From: Clostridia bacterium
Lineage (GTDB): Bacteria > Bacillota > Clostridia > Christensenellales > Borkfalkiaceae
Reading direction: 5' to 3'
Length of the DNA: 34,660 bases
Assembly: GCA_017467345.1 (NCBI GenBank)
Contig: JAFTSI010000018.1
Location: 1-34,660, forward strand
Part shown: positions 26,696-34,475 of the stretch, piece after piece
Layout: every line of letters starts with the position of its first letter
Numbering within the stretch: the stretch's first letter is position 1
The notes under the pieces: model-generated
The model's database searches: none
Told to the model about the DNA's origin: nothing
Seen by the model: only the letters and a program-made list of their open reading frames with translations
Program-made: the position numbers and the translations under genes

Positions 26696-29209
26696 ATGAA
26701 ATTTAAAAGACTTATAACTTTAATGATGAGTGGCGTAATGCTCGCTTGCCCGTTCATTACTGGTTGTAATAACGGCGACGGTGGCAATGGTGGAGATGGC
26801 GAAAGCGTTTCTACCCTTGCGCTTGAGTATACGCTTGATGAAACACAAGGTTCAACGGCTAAAGAAACGGTCAGTGGAAAAGACTATAACATTAGTTATG
26901 TTTTCAACCACTCTAACCAAGCCAACCTTTTCAAGCCATCTAACGACCCTTTGAGAAAACCAGGTGTTAAAGGCAAATCGCTTTATATGGACGGGTTTTC
27001 TACAAGAATAGTTAACAACGATTTTAGAACACCAAGTAGCGCAATAACCCTTTCTGCTTGGGTTGCTCCAAGAGTGTTTGAAAATGTTGAAATGTATAAC
27101 GGCGAAAGTAGTGCAAGAGGTCACTATAAACTTACTGGCGTTATCGGTAAGGGTGATATTGAAATGTGCGAAGGTTTCCTTTTAGGCTATGGTAGACTTG
27201 GCGTATGGGGAATACAAATGGCATTACATAACTCTGAAACTGATGAAGATGTAATGGTAGGTTTTTATGACCCCATTAACGCATTATCCTTGTTTGAGTG
27301 GTCGCACATAGCAGTAACTTTTGATGGAAACACAGGTTATATTGCATTATATTATAACGGCGTAAAATCATACGAAAGTATTTTACCCGAACTTGCATCA
27401 ACCAAAATCATTTCTTCTGAAGAACCCCTTATTATAGGTGCATACACCAACCCAAGAATTGAGTTTGGTGTTAAGCAACAAATGATTTCAGGGCTTTTGG
27501 ACGAAGTTAGAGTATATTCTTCTGCGCTTTCTCCAAAGGAAGTTCAAAGTGTATATAAAGATAACGATTTTGAAGGCAATCACCCAGAACTTAACATCAA
27601 AGATGTTATGCTTGATTCTTCGGTATACGAAGGTGATAGATATCGCCCACAATACCACGCATTGCCACCTGCAGTTTGGATGAACGAACCACACTCACCA
27701 TTCTACTTTAATGGTAAGTATCATGTGTTCTATCAACATAACCCAGCAGGTCCATACTGGTATCAAATCCGTTGGGGACACATTGTTAGTGATGATATGA
27801 TACACTGGGAATATGTTAAAGACGCAGTAGTTCCAACCAAAGGCATTTGCCCCGAAGGTGTTTGGACTGGTGGCGCTTGTATAGGTCCTGATGGAGTTCC
27901 ATGGCTTGCTATTACGGCAGGAACTAACACTCACACTTGGAGTAACCAAAATATCGCATTTGCGCACCCTGCTGACCCAACCGACCCATATTTAAGCGAC
28001 TGGATAGTTGAAGATAAGGTTGTAATTACTCAACCAAGTGATGATTCGCAAGGCGAAAGAGAACAATTCCGTGACCCATTTGTTTGGTATGATGATGGAA
28101 CTTACTATATGATGGTTTCAACTTCAATCATAGGCAGAGGTGGTTCTGCCAATGTGTATACTTCTAAAGATATGCGTGAATGGGATTACCGTGGATTCTT
28201 ATACGAATGCGATTTAGGTGCTTACCCCGAACAAGGCGCGCACTGGGAATGTGTAGTAATGCTACCTATTACCACTAAAGATGGCTCTCAAACCAAATAC
28301 ATTTTATTTGATTGCCCACAATACACCGTTGATGGATTTATCGTAGAATGTTATTACTGGATAGGCACTTTTGATAAGGCTACTTGCAGATTTATTCCAG
28401 ATGACCATAAACCTAAACTATTTGATATGGGTAGAGGTATCTATACTGGTCAAAACGGATACTGCTACTTAACCGAAGAAGATATCGCAGGCGGGAAAAC
28501 TGCATACGAACAAGGCAGAACTGTAATTTACGCGATTGCTCAAGGTAAAGATGCAGGAACTGCTCAAAACGCAACTGCAGGTTGGGCACATAACTTTGCT
28601 ATTCCACTTGAACTTCATTTAAGTGATGATGGAACGGAAGTTATTCGTGAACCTATTAAAGAAATTGAAAGTTTGAGAGAAGAAACATTATATACTTATT
28701 CTGGCGAAGGCAAATCTGCTCAAGAAGTAAACGCTGAAATATCAAATATTCGTGGCGATTTACTTGAAATTAGGGCAAAGATAGAACTCAATCCTAATTC
28801 TTCAGAATATATGGGTGGATTTATGGTTAGGTTTAATCCTAACACGGTAAACGGACAAACCGAAAGAACTGAAATTAGGTTTGCAAACAACGGCGTTTAT
28901 ATTGAAAGAAATAAATCGTCACTTCTTGACTATGTAAACAAGCAACCAAGCCATGTTTGGGAACGCGTTAAAAATGAATACGAAGTAATTATTTTATTAG
29001 ACCGTTCAATGCTTGAAGTTTATGTTGATGGAGTTATGAGTTTCACCACAAGAATATATCCTAAGTATGGCGATTCTGACTATGTAAGGGTATTTGACAA
29101 TGGTGCAAACTTAACTGTTAAAGAACTTACCATTTACCGTATGGGTAGCGCGTATAGAGATACTGTTACGCCTGCATACTACGGCAACAACGGTAACTTA
29201 GGTGCTTAA
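26696..29209 (+). CDS. GH32 lipoprotein with Glu at the nucleophile position
   Basis: 837-residue surface lipoprotein (lipobox ITGC, Cys24). After a Gly/Asp-rich linker comes a LamG/ConA-like domain (about 45-285, containing AITLSAWVAP and LLDEVRVYSSALS). A GH32 catalytic propeller follows (about 310-600), and a C-terminal beta-sandwich (about 640-825; LLDRSMLEVYVDG). The motif normally written WMNDPNG is WMNEPHSP here, so the nucleophile Asp is Glu331. Asp460 (FRDPFV) and Glu518 (HWECVV) are intact. I recall a minor group of GH32-annotated proteins with MNEPHAP-like motifs, so this is probably a real subgroup with different activity and not a dead copy. The frame opens at GTG 26684, but AGAGGA before ATG 26696 and the signal peptide favour the latter. 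Confidence 0.88.
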   Translation: MKFKRLITLMMSGVMLACPFITGCNNGDGGNGGDGESVSTLALEYTLDETQGSTAKETVSGKDYNISYVFNHSNQANLFKPSNDPLRKPGVKGKSLYMDGFSTRIVNNDFRTPSSAITLSAWVAPRVFENVEMYNGESSARGHYKLTGVIGKGDIEMCEGFLLGYGRLGVWGIQMALHNSETDEDVMVGFYDPINALSLFEWSHIAVTFDGNTGYIALYYNGVKSYESILPELASTKIISSEEPLIIGAYTNPRIEFGVKQQMISGLLDEVRVYSSALSPKEVQSVYKDNDFEGNHPELNIKDVMLDSSVYEGDRYRPQYHALPPAVWMNEPHSPFYFNGKYHVFYQHNPAGPYWYQIRWGHIVSDDMIHWEYVKDAVVPTKGICPEGVWTGGACIGPDGVPWLAITAGTNTHTWSNQNIAFAHPADPTDPYLSDWIVEDKVVITQPSDDSQGEREQFRDPFVWYDDGTYYMMVSTSIIGRGGSANVYTSKDMREWDYRGFLYECDLGAYPEQGAHWECVVMLPITTKDGSQTKYILFDCPQYTVDGFIVECYYWIGTFDKATCRFIPDDHKPKLFDMGRGIYTGQNGYCYLTEEDIAGGKTAYEQGRTVIYAIAQGKDAGTAQNATAGWAHNFAIPLELHLSDDGTEVIREPIKEIESLREETLYTYSGEGKSAQEVNAEISNIRGDLLEIRAKIELNPNSSEYMGGFMVRFNPNTVNGQTERTEIRFANNGVYIERNKSSLLDYVNKQPSHVWERVKNEYEVIILLDRSMLEVYVDGVMSFTTRIYPKYGDSDYVRVFDNGANLTVKELTIYRMGSAYRDTVTPAYYGNNGNLGA

Positions 29210-29226
29210 AAGGAGGAAAAGAAAAG

Positions 29227-31725
29227 ATGAAGAAAAAACTTTTAATACTTTTAAGCGTATTATGTGCATTATGCTTTTCAATCGGTTTAGTTGGTTGTGA
29301 TAAAGGGGATGGTGAACCTGAAAACGGCGTTGCAGTAGAAATACTCAACGGTGGTTTTGAATCTACCAACCTTTCTGGCTGGACGATAGAAAGTGGTGAT
29401 GCTTTTAATGATGATTGTATCGCAAGCGATAAAACCTTTACCTTTGCAAATGATGAAAACAATAACCTTTTATCAATTCAACAAACTGGTAACTGGTATT
29501 TAACTGGTAAAGGCTACCACGGAAAGTTTTCGGGTGCAAGAACTGGCGCAATCCGTTCAACCGATTTTATAATCCCTGCTGATGGAATTATTTCTGTTAA
29601 ACTTGCAGGTGGTTCTAAAATGGTTGGTAAAGATACCAACGCGCCATTAAAAGCAAAAGAAAAATTGTGCTACTTTGGTGTTTACACCAAAAGCGACGAT
29701 AAACTTGTTGCCGTTCAACACAACGATTACTTCCACGAACACACCGAAAGTTATATTATTCCTGGCAGATATGAATCAGGCGTATATAACACCGACAACT
29801 TCTATAAATATACCCTTGATTTAAGGGATTATGCAGGCGAAACTGCTTACATTAGAATTGTTGATAATGATGATAGTTATTACTATGGCTACTTTGCAGT
29901 AGACGATATTAGAATAGGTCAAGATGCAGAGGCTCAAGCCGAAGGACCATTTTACACCAAAGTTGTTAACTATGTAACAGAGGCAACTGCACCATCACAA
30001 TACGAAATTGCAAATGGTGGCTTTGAAACTGGCTCACTTGCAGGTTGGACAATTGTTAGTGGTGATGCTTTCTCTAACGAAGGTGTTAACACCGAAAGCG
30101 TTTGGTGGAACGAAAACATTACCTATTCGCGTGATGGAAATTACCACTACGGTAAATATTTGCCATCTGCAACAGGCGTGTTAAGGTCAAGTGAATTCGT
30201 GCTTGGTGGTTCTGGTTATGTAACATACAAACTTGGTGGTTGTATGGATAATAACGCAACCTATTTAAGATTTATGATTAAGCAAGGCAACGAATGGATT
30301 GAAGTTGCAAAGTATTCTAACTTTAAGTTTAAAGACCAACACTTCCCATATGTTCCTAACGGATTAAGACTTCTTAATATGGTTCAATACTACGCAGACC
30401 TTTCAGCATATATCGGCGAAACTATGCGTATTGAAGTAGTTGACACAAACTCAACACCTGAAGAAAAGGGTTGTATCGTTTTAGATAGTGTTCAAACCTA
30501 CTGGGAAGAAAGACCTATTTATTACACAAGCGAAGCATACCTTGCAGTTAAAATTGATGAAGACACTATGCCTGAAAGCGAATATCAAGTAGTAAACGGT
30601 GGCTTTGAAACTGGCGACCTTACTGGTTGGTCTACTGATGGTGGAAAAATCGGTATTGTTACCGACGCATACGGTTGGTGGGGACAAAACTTCCCTTACA
30701 ACAAGAAAGGCAAACACTTATTTAGTGGTATCGTAAATGAAGGCGCAGGCGTTCTTGAAACTAACACAGGCACACTTACCAGTTCAGCGTTTACCGTTGG
30801 TGGTAGTGGTTATATCACCTTCTTATTAGGTGGTGGTGGAAACCCACTTCAATGCTACATCTCTATTATTGATGCAACAACCGAAGTAGAAGTTGCAAGA
30901 TTTGCTAATAGATTATTCTGCGACGAAGGCACAGGAACTATCAACCACGGCTCTAACCTTGCTAATATGGTTTGGTATAAAGCAGACCTTTCAGCGTTTA
31001 TGGGTCAAAGCCTTAAAATCCGTGTTGTTGATAACGCAACAAGCGGTTGGGGACTTATCACCGTAGATAGTTTTGTAACCTATTATCGTGAACTTGCAGG
31101 CGTTCCTACAGATGCAAACCTTGCAGTAGATATTAAACCTTTACCATTACCTGATGAAGTGCTTGGCGAAAATGACCCATATCAAGTATTGAACGGCGAC
31201 TTTGAAAGTGGCGACCTTACCGGTTGGACATTAGTAAAAACTGCTGGCGCTACTGAAATAGGTTATGTTTCAGAACAAGATGTGTTCTGGAAAAATGCTA
31301 ACAAGCCTTATGGTAAAGACGGTAGGTTCTTGTTTACTGGTATTGAAGATGTATCAGGTAGTTTTGAAGCCGCAACGGGAACATTAACCAGTTCAACCTT
31401 TGAAGTAGGTGGTTGTGGATACATTACCTTTAAACTTGGTGGTGGATATAACGAAAACTGTTATATTGAAATTGTAAATGATGCTGATGACACAGTTATT
31501 GCAAAATACCACAATGATGAGGCCGATACTAACGAAGGTAGAATGTTCTTATACAAAGCCGATTTAACTGCATTTATCGGTGAAACGGTTTACATTAGGG
31601 TAGTAGATAATGCTACCGAAGCATGGGGCTGTTTAGCAGTAGACAGTTTCATAACAAATTACGCTCAAGTTGGAGATTTGCCTGCAACGGCAAATCTCAT
31701 TGAGAATAAATTAAGCACCTTATAG
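29227..31725 (+). CDS. Surface lipoprotein with four tandem carbohydrate-binding-like modules
   Basis: 832 residues. Signal peptide with lipobox LVGC (Cys24), a short acidic linker, then four repeats starting at about residues 41, 263, 457 and 656. Each repeat begins NGGFE(T)GxLxGW, has a central GTLTSSxFxVGGSGYxTxxLGG, then CYIxIxD, a YKADLxAFxGxxxxIRVVDN segment, and ends xxVDSFxTxY. The first repeat is the most divergent. The length and all-beta pattern resemble carbohydrate-binding beta-sandwich modules (CBM4/9/22-like). No catalytic domain is present. The position directly after the GH32 lipoprotein suggests a fructan-binding scaffold. AAAAGGAGG before the ATG is a strong ribosome binding site. 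Confidence 0.85.
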   Translation: MKKKLLILLSVLCALCFSIGLVGCDKGDGEPENGVAVEILNGGFESTNLSGWTIESGDAFNDDCIASDKTFTFANDENNNLLSIQQTGNWYLTGKGYHGKFSGARTGAIRSTDFIIPADGIISVKLAGGSKMVGKDTNAPLKAKEKLCYFGVYTKSDDKLVAVQHNDYFHEHTESYIIPGRYESGVYNTDNFYKYTLDLRDYAGETAYIRIVDNDDSYYYGYFAVDDIRIGQDAEAQAEGPFYTKVVNYVTEATAPSQYEIANGGFETGSLAGWTIVSGDAFSNEGVNTESVWWNENITYSRDGNYHYGKYLPSATGVLRSSEFVLGGSGYVTYKLGGCMDNNATYLRFMIKQGNEWIEVAKYSNFKFKDQHFPYVPNGLRLLNMVQYYADLSAYIGETMRIEVVDTNSTPEEKGCIVLDSVQTYWEERPIYYTSEAYLAVKIDEDTMPESEYQVVNGGFETGDLTGWSTDGGKIGIVTDAYGWWGQNFPYNKKGKHLFSGIVNEGAGVLETNTGTLTSSAFTVGGSGYITFLLGGGGNPLQCYISIIDATTEVEVARFANRLFCDEGTGTINHGSNLANMVWYKADLSAFMGQSLKIRVVDNATSGWGLITVDSFVTYYRELAGVPTDANLAVDIKPLPLPDEVLGENDPYQVLNGDFESGDLTGWTLVKTAGATEIGYVSEQDVFWKNANKPYGKDGRFLFTGIEDVSGSFEAATGTLTSSTFEVGGCGYITFKLGGGYNENCYIEIVNDADDTVIAKYHNDEADTNEGRMFLYKADLTAFIGETVYIRVVDNATEAWGCLAVDSFITNYAQVGDLPATANLIENKLSTL
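29347..31680 (+). repeat. Four tandem copies of the NGxFE module (coding)
   Basis: Copies begin at about 29347, 30013, 30595 and 31192, with spacing of 666, 582 and 597 bases. Similarity is clear at the protein level and strong at the DNA level around the central ACCAGTTCA segment in copies 3 and 4. Three related copies follow in the next large gene. Confidence 0.8.
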
Positions 31726-31730
31726 GAGGA
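31724..31730 (+). promoter_or_regulatory. Strong ribosome binding site of the 59-residue ORF
   Basis: AGGAGGA lies five to six bases before the ATG at 31736 and directly overlaps the end of the preceding stop codon (TATAGG). A full anti-16S match at ideal spacing argues that the short frame is translated. Confidence 0.8.
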
Positions 31731-31735
31731 AAATT

Positions 31736-31915
31736 ATGTTTAAGGAAAACATAGCCCTAAACGGAGTTAATGCAAAAAAGCGTTACGAAAAGGTTGAAGT
31801 TGAACTCTATGAGTTTGGAGAAGATGTAATGCTTGCATCGTCGCCGTTTAAAACGGAAGGAACTTACGACGAAATCGGGGGTTGGCAAGTGCTTGGAAGT
31901 GAGCCAGAGTTATGA
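31736..31915 (+). CDS. Short 59-residue protein of unknown function
   Basis: Starts with MFKENIALNGVNAKKRYEK and continues VEVELYEFGEDVMLASSP, closing in an acidic Gly/Trp-containing tail. There is no signal peptide or membrane segment. The core YEKVEVELYEFGEDVMLASS recalls short peptides with a Y-E-x-x-x-E-x-x-x-F-x-x-x-D-V-x-x-x-S pattern that I have seen scattered in clostridial genomes, without known function. It has a perfect Shine-Dalgarno sequence and overlaps the next start by four bases (ATGA), so it is coupled to the small lipoprotein. It could be a secreted-peptide precursor, a regulator or a small partner of the surface proteins. Confidence 0.72.
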   Translation: MFKENIALNGVNAKKRYEKVEVELYEFGEDVMLASSPFKTEGTYDEIGGWQVLGSEPEL

Positions 31916-32151
31916 GAAAGATTTGGCTAACTGTTATTGCACTTATATTGTCTATTTGTTTTGCGATTGCCTTTGTTGGGTGTAATACCCCAAGCGACCC
32001 TAATGGTGGCAATTCAAACGGTCAACAAACAGAACAAACAGGTGATGACAACCAAACCGAATCAGGGGGCAACGAAGATGGCGCTACTAACGGTAACGGC
32101 ATTAACCCACCTGGTAAACCAACGAAAGAAGATTCTTTCAACGCAAATTAA
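31912..32151 (+). CDS. Small lipoprotein with low-complexity mature part
   Basis: 79 residues. A basic start, hydrophobic core and lipobox FVGC (Cys24) make a complete lipoprotein signal. The remaining 55 residues are almost only Asn, Gly, Gln, Thr, Asp, Glu, Pro and Ser, like the linkers after the lipobox of larger lipoproteins, but with no domain attached. It may be a genuine small surface lipoprotein or the stub of a larger one whose downstream domain was lost or separated; the next gene begins 20 bases later with its own ribosome binding site and signal sequence. It overlaps the preceding short ORF by ATGA. Confidence 0.7.
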   Translation: MRKIWLTVIALILSICFAIAFVGCNTPSDPNGGNSNGQQTEQTGDDNQTESGGNEDGATNGNGINPPGKPTKEDSFNAN

Positions 32152-32170
32152 AAAAAGGTAGAAAAGGAAA

Positions 32171-34390
32171 ATGAAAAATCAATCGGTAAAAAAATATTTA
32201 ATTTCATTACTTATCGTGTTGTTTTCGGCTTTCACAGTTTTAGGCTTTTCACTTTTTGGTGGCAACGATAAAAAAGACGGTAGTTCTTTTGTAACCAAAG
32301 GCGTTTACACGGCATTTGCTGCCGAACTTGAAGGGCGAAACGATACAAACACCGTTAAAGAAATTAAGTCAAAACTTTCAACAGACGGCAAGTATATGCT
32401 ACTTGTTTCGGCTTTTGATGATGCTATTCTTAATCAAAACGGACTTTACTATATAGGCTATGACTACACTTTAAACGGAAATAAAATTGACAGCACTCAG
32501 TTAGAAAACGCAAAAACTTCAACCTACTACGAAGGCGTTACTCTTACTACTGCTGGTGGCGAAAGCACTTTATATGCTAAAGATATTTATGCTAACGCAG
32601 AATACGAAAACTTATCACTTATCGTTCACGAAGTTGAGTTTGAAACTTCTTATGATGCAGATGGTGGTATTCAATTAGTTCAAGCATTTATCAAAGAAAT
32701 GGAAGAAGATGGCTTAGGTGGCTATCAAGAAGTATCTTCTTTTAAGAGCGAAGTTCAAAAATTAAAATCAGAGTTCGTTCTTGAAAACGGTAGTTTTGAA
32801 GATGGTTTAACTGGCTGGACCAAAGTTGGTAATATCGGCGATATTGATACTGCTACTCATTACTGGCTTAACGACATTGAAAGTGCAAGTGGTTTTGAAT
32901 TTGGTATGGTAGGCGAAAAGATGTTCTCTGCTTATGCACCGGGTGCAAGCGAAGCATCAGTAGGAACTTTAACCAGTTCAACCTTTAAGGTTGGTGGTAG
33001 TGGTTTTGCTACCTATAAACTTGGCGCAATGAGAGATGGCGAATACTGCTATATTGATGTTGTTGAAGCATCAACTGGCAATATTCTTGCAAGATACTTT
33101 AATAATGCTTGGCAAGAAAAAACTGATGGCATTAAGAGTGGTTGCACCTTAGTTCCTTACAAAGTTAACTTACAAGAGTTTATGGGCAAAACCGTATACT
33201 TTAGATTAAGCGACAACGCAGATAGTGGCTACGGCTTATTCTTCGTTGATGATTTTGTAACTTTCTACAAAACCGAACCCGAAAACTTTAACCTTGCAGT
33301 TCCAGTTTCTTACGCATTACCTAAAACTATTTACGATTTAACTAATGGTGGCTTTGAAATGGGTTCACTTGCAGGTTGGTGGAACAACGGCAATATCGGT
33401 AGAGTTACTAACGCAGATGCTTACTTTAATGGCGTTGCTTATGGTAAAGATGGTAGCTTCTTGTTTAGTGGCGTTCAAGATTTGAACGGCGAATTTATGG
33501 AAGGCAATGTTGGAACACTCACCAGTTCAACCTTTATGGTTGGTGGAAGCAACTGGATTTCATTTATGCTTGGTGGCGCATCAAACGAACAATGCTATGT
33601 TCTTATAATTGATGCTGTGTCAGGCGAAATCCTTGCAAAATATCGCAACACTCAATTTGAAGATGCTATTCTTAAACAATTCTATGCAGACTTAACTGCT
33701 TTCTCTGGCAGAACTGTTAGAATCCAACTTGTTGACTATGCAACGAATAGTTGGGGTTGTGCATCATTTGATAATGTTGTAACCCACTATGCTAATGTTC
33801 CAGAAGGTGCTAATAGCACTAACACGGCTGTTGATTGCAAGTATGCTGCAGGACATATCGCAAACGGAAGTTTTGAAACTGGCAACCTTGCAGGTTGGTC
33901 TATGAATATGACTTCAGGCGATAAATTAGGTGGCGTATTATCTGCAGAAAGAGAAGAAGGTTGGTATCATGTTAACAACGATACTAAAGATGGTAACAAT
34001 TTATTCACTTTCTACTATAATCCCGAAGGCAACTTCATCAACTACGAAAATGGAATGGGTAATTTACAAAGTTCTAACTTTGCATTAAAACAAAACACCT
34101 ATGTATCATTTAAGTTTGGTGGTGCAGGTGGTGGAATTAACCATGATGTATATATTGAATTATGCAAATTAGATGGCACCGTTGTTGCAAGGTTCTATAA
34201 CGACGCTGATGGTAAGTTAGATACGAGAATGAATTCGTATTTCTATCAATATACTGGCGAAGATGCAAATTGCTATTTTAGAGTAGTTGACAACTCAACT
34301 GGCGGTGGTGGTTATGGTTGCTTTGTAGTTGACGATTTTAGGGCAAACTTAGAAAGCGCACCTGATGGATTTATACCTGCTTGCGTATAA
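32171..34390 (+). CDS. Exported protein with a novel N-terminal domain and three NGxFE modules
   Basis: 739 residues. A hydrophobic segment at about 9-29 directs export; there is no lipobox, and either an AFAA site near 48-51 is cleaved or the helix stays as an anchor. Residues about 55-195 form a domain I do not recognise (KYMLLVSAFDDAILNQNG, SLIVHEVEFETSYDADGG). Three modules follow, beginning at about 206, 392 and 565, with the same signatures as the preceding lipoprotein: NGSFEDGLTGW, GTLTSSTFKVGGSG and VDDFVTFY. No catalytic motifs are seen. It is likely a second surface fructan-binding protein. AAAAGGAAA upstream is the ribosome binding site. Confidence 0.83.
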   Translation: MKNQSVKKYLISLLIVLFSAFTVLGFSLFGGNDKKDGSSFVTKGVYTAFAAELEGRNDTNTVKEIKSKLSTDGKYMLLVSAFDDAILNQNGLYYIGYDYTLNGNKIDSTQLENAKTSTYYEGVTLTTAGGESTLYAKDIYANAEYENLSLIVHEVEFETSYDADGGIQLVQAFIKEMEEDGLGGYQEVSSFKSEVQKLKSEFVLENGSFEDGLTGWTKVGNIGDIDTATHYWLNDIESASGFEFGMVGEKMFSAYAPGASEASVGTLTSSTFKVGGSGFATYKLGAMRDGEYCYIDVVEASTGNILARYFNNAWQEKTDGIKSGCTLVPYKVNLQEFMGKTVYFRLSDNADSGYGLFFVDDFVTFYKTEPENFNLAVPVSYALPKTIYDLTNGGFEMGSLAGWWNNGNIGRVTNADAYFNGVAYGKDGSFLFSGVQDLNGEFMEGNVGTLTSSTFMVGGSNWISFMLGGASNEQCYVLIIDAVSGEILAKYRNTQFEDAILKQFYADLTAFSGRTVRIQLVDYATNSWGCASFDNVVTHYANVPEGANSTNTAVDCKYAAGHIANGSFETGNLAGWSMNMTSGDKLGGVLSAEREEGWYHVNNDTKDGNNLFTFYYNPEGNFINYENGMGNLQSSNFALKQNTYVSFKFGGAGGGINHDVYIELCKLDGTVVARFYNDADGKLDTRMNSYFYQYTGEDANCYFRVVDNSTGGGGYGCFVVDDFRANLESAPDGFIPACV
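32786..34360 (+). repeat. Three tandem copies of the NGxFE module (coding)
   Basis: Copies begin at about 32786, 33344 and 33863 (spacing 558 and 519 bases). They are closest to copies 3 and 4 of the upstream lipoprotein in the central GTLTSSTFxVGG segment, suggesting duplication between the two genes. Confidence 0.8.
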
Positions 34391-34425
34391 TAGCAAAATA
34401 TAAAAAAACAAAAACAAAATAAACT

Positions 34426-34448
34426 TTCCGCCCACTTTGTGGGCGGAG
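34426..34448 (+). other. Intercistronic hairpin before the third GH32 gene
   Basis: TCCGCCCAC (34427-34435) pairs with GTGGGCGGA (34439-34447) around TTT, a very stable stem. It is followed by GAAATTAAAAAAG, not T residues, on the plus strand, so it is not a standard terminator. It may protect or separate mRNA segments, or act as a weak terminator. The surrounding 34391-34475 holds no other feature and no clear promoter. Confidence 0.55.
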
Positions 34449-34475
34449 AAATTAAAAAAGCGAGAAATAGCATAT

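Noticed and set aside
31937..32161. 74-codon frame overlapping the small lipoprotein
   Set aside because: It is out of frame with the lipoprotein, which has a full signal peptide, lipobox and ATGA coupling; the other frame has none of these.
34426..34456. Hairpin read as a rho-independent terminator
   Set aside because: No T-tract follows on either strand, so it is listed as an intercistronic hairpin.
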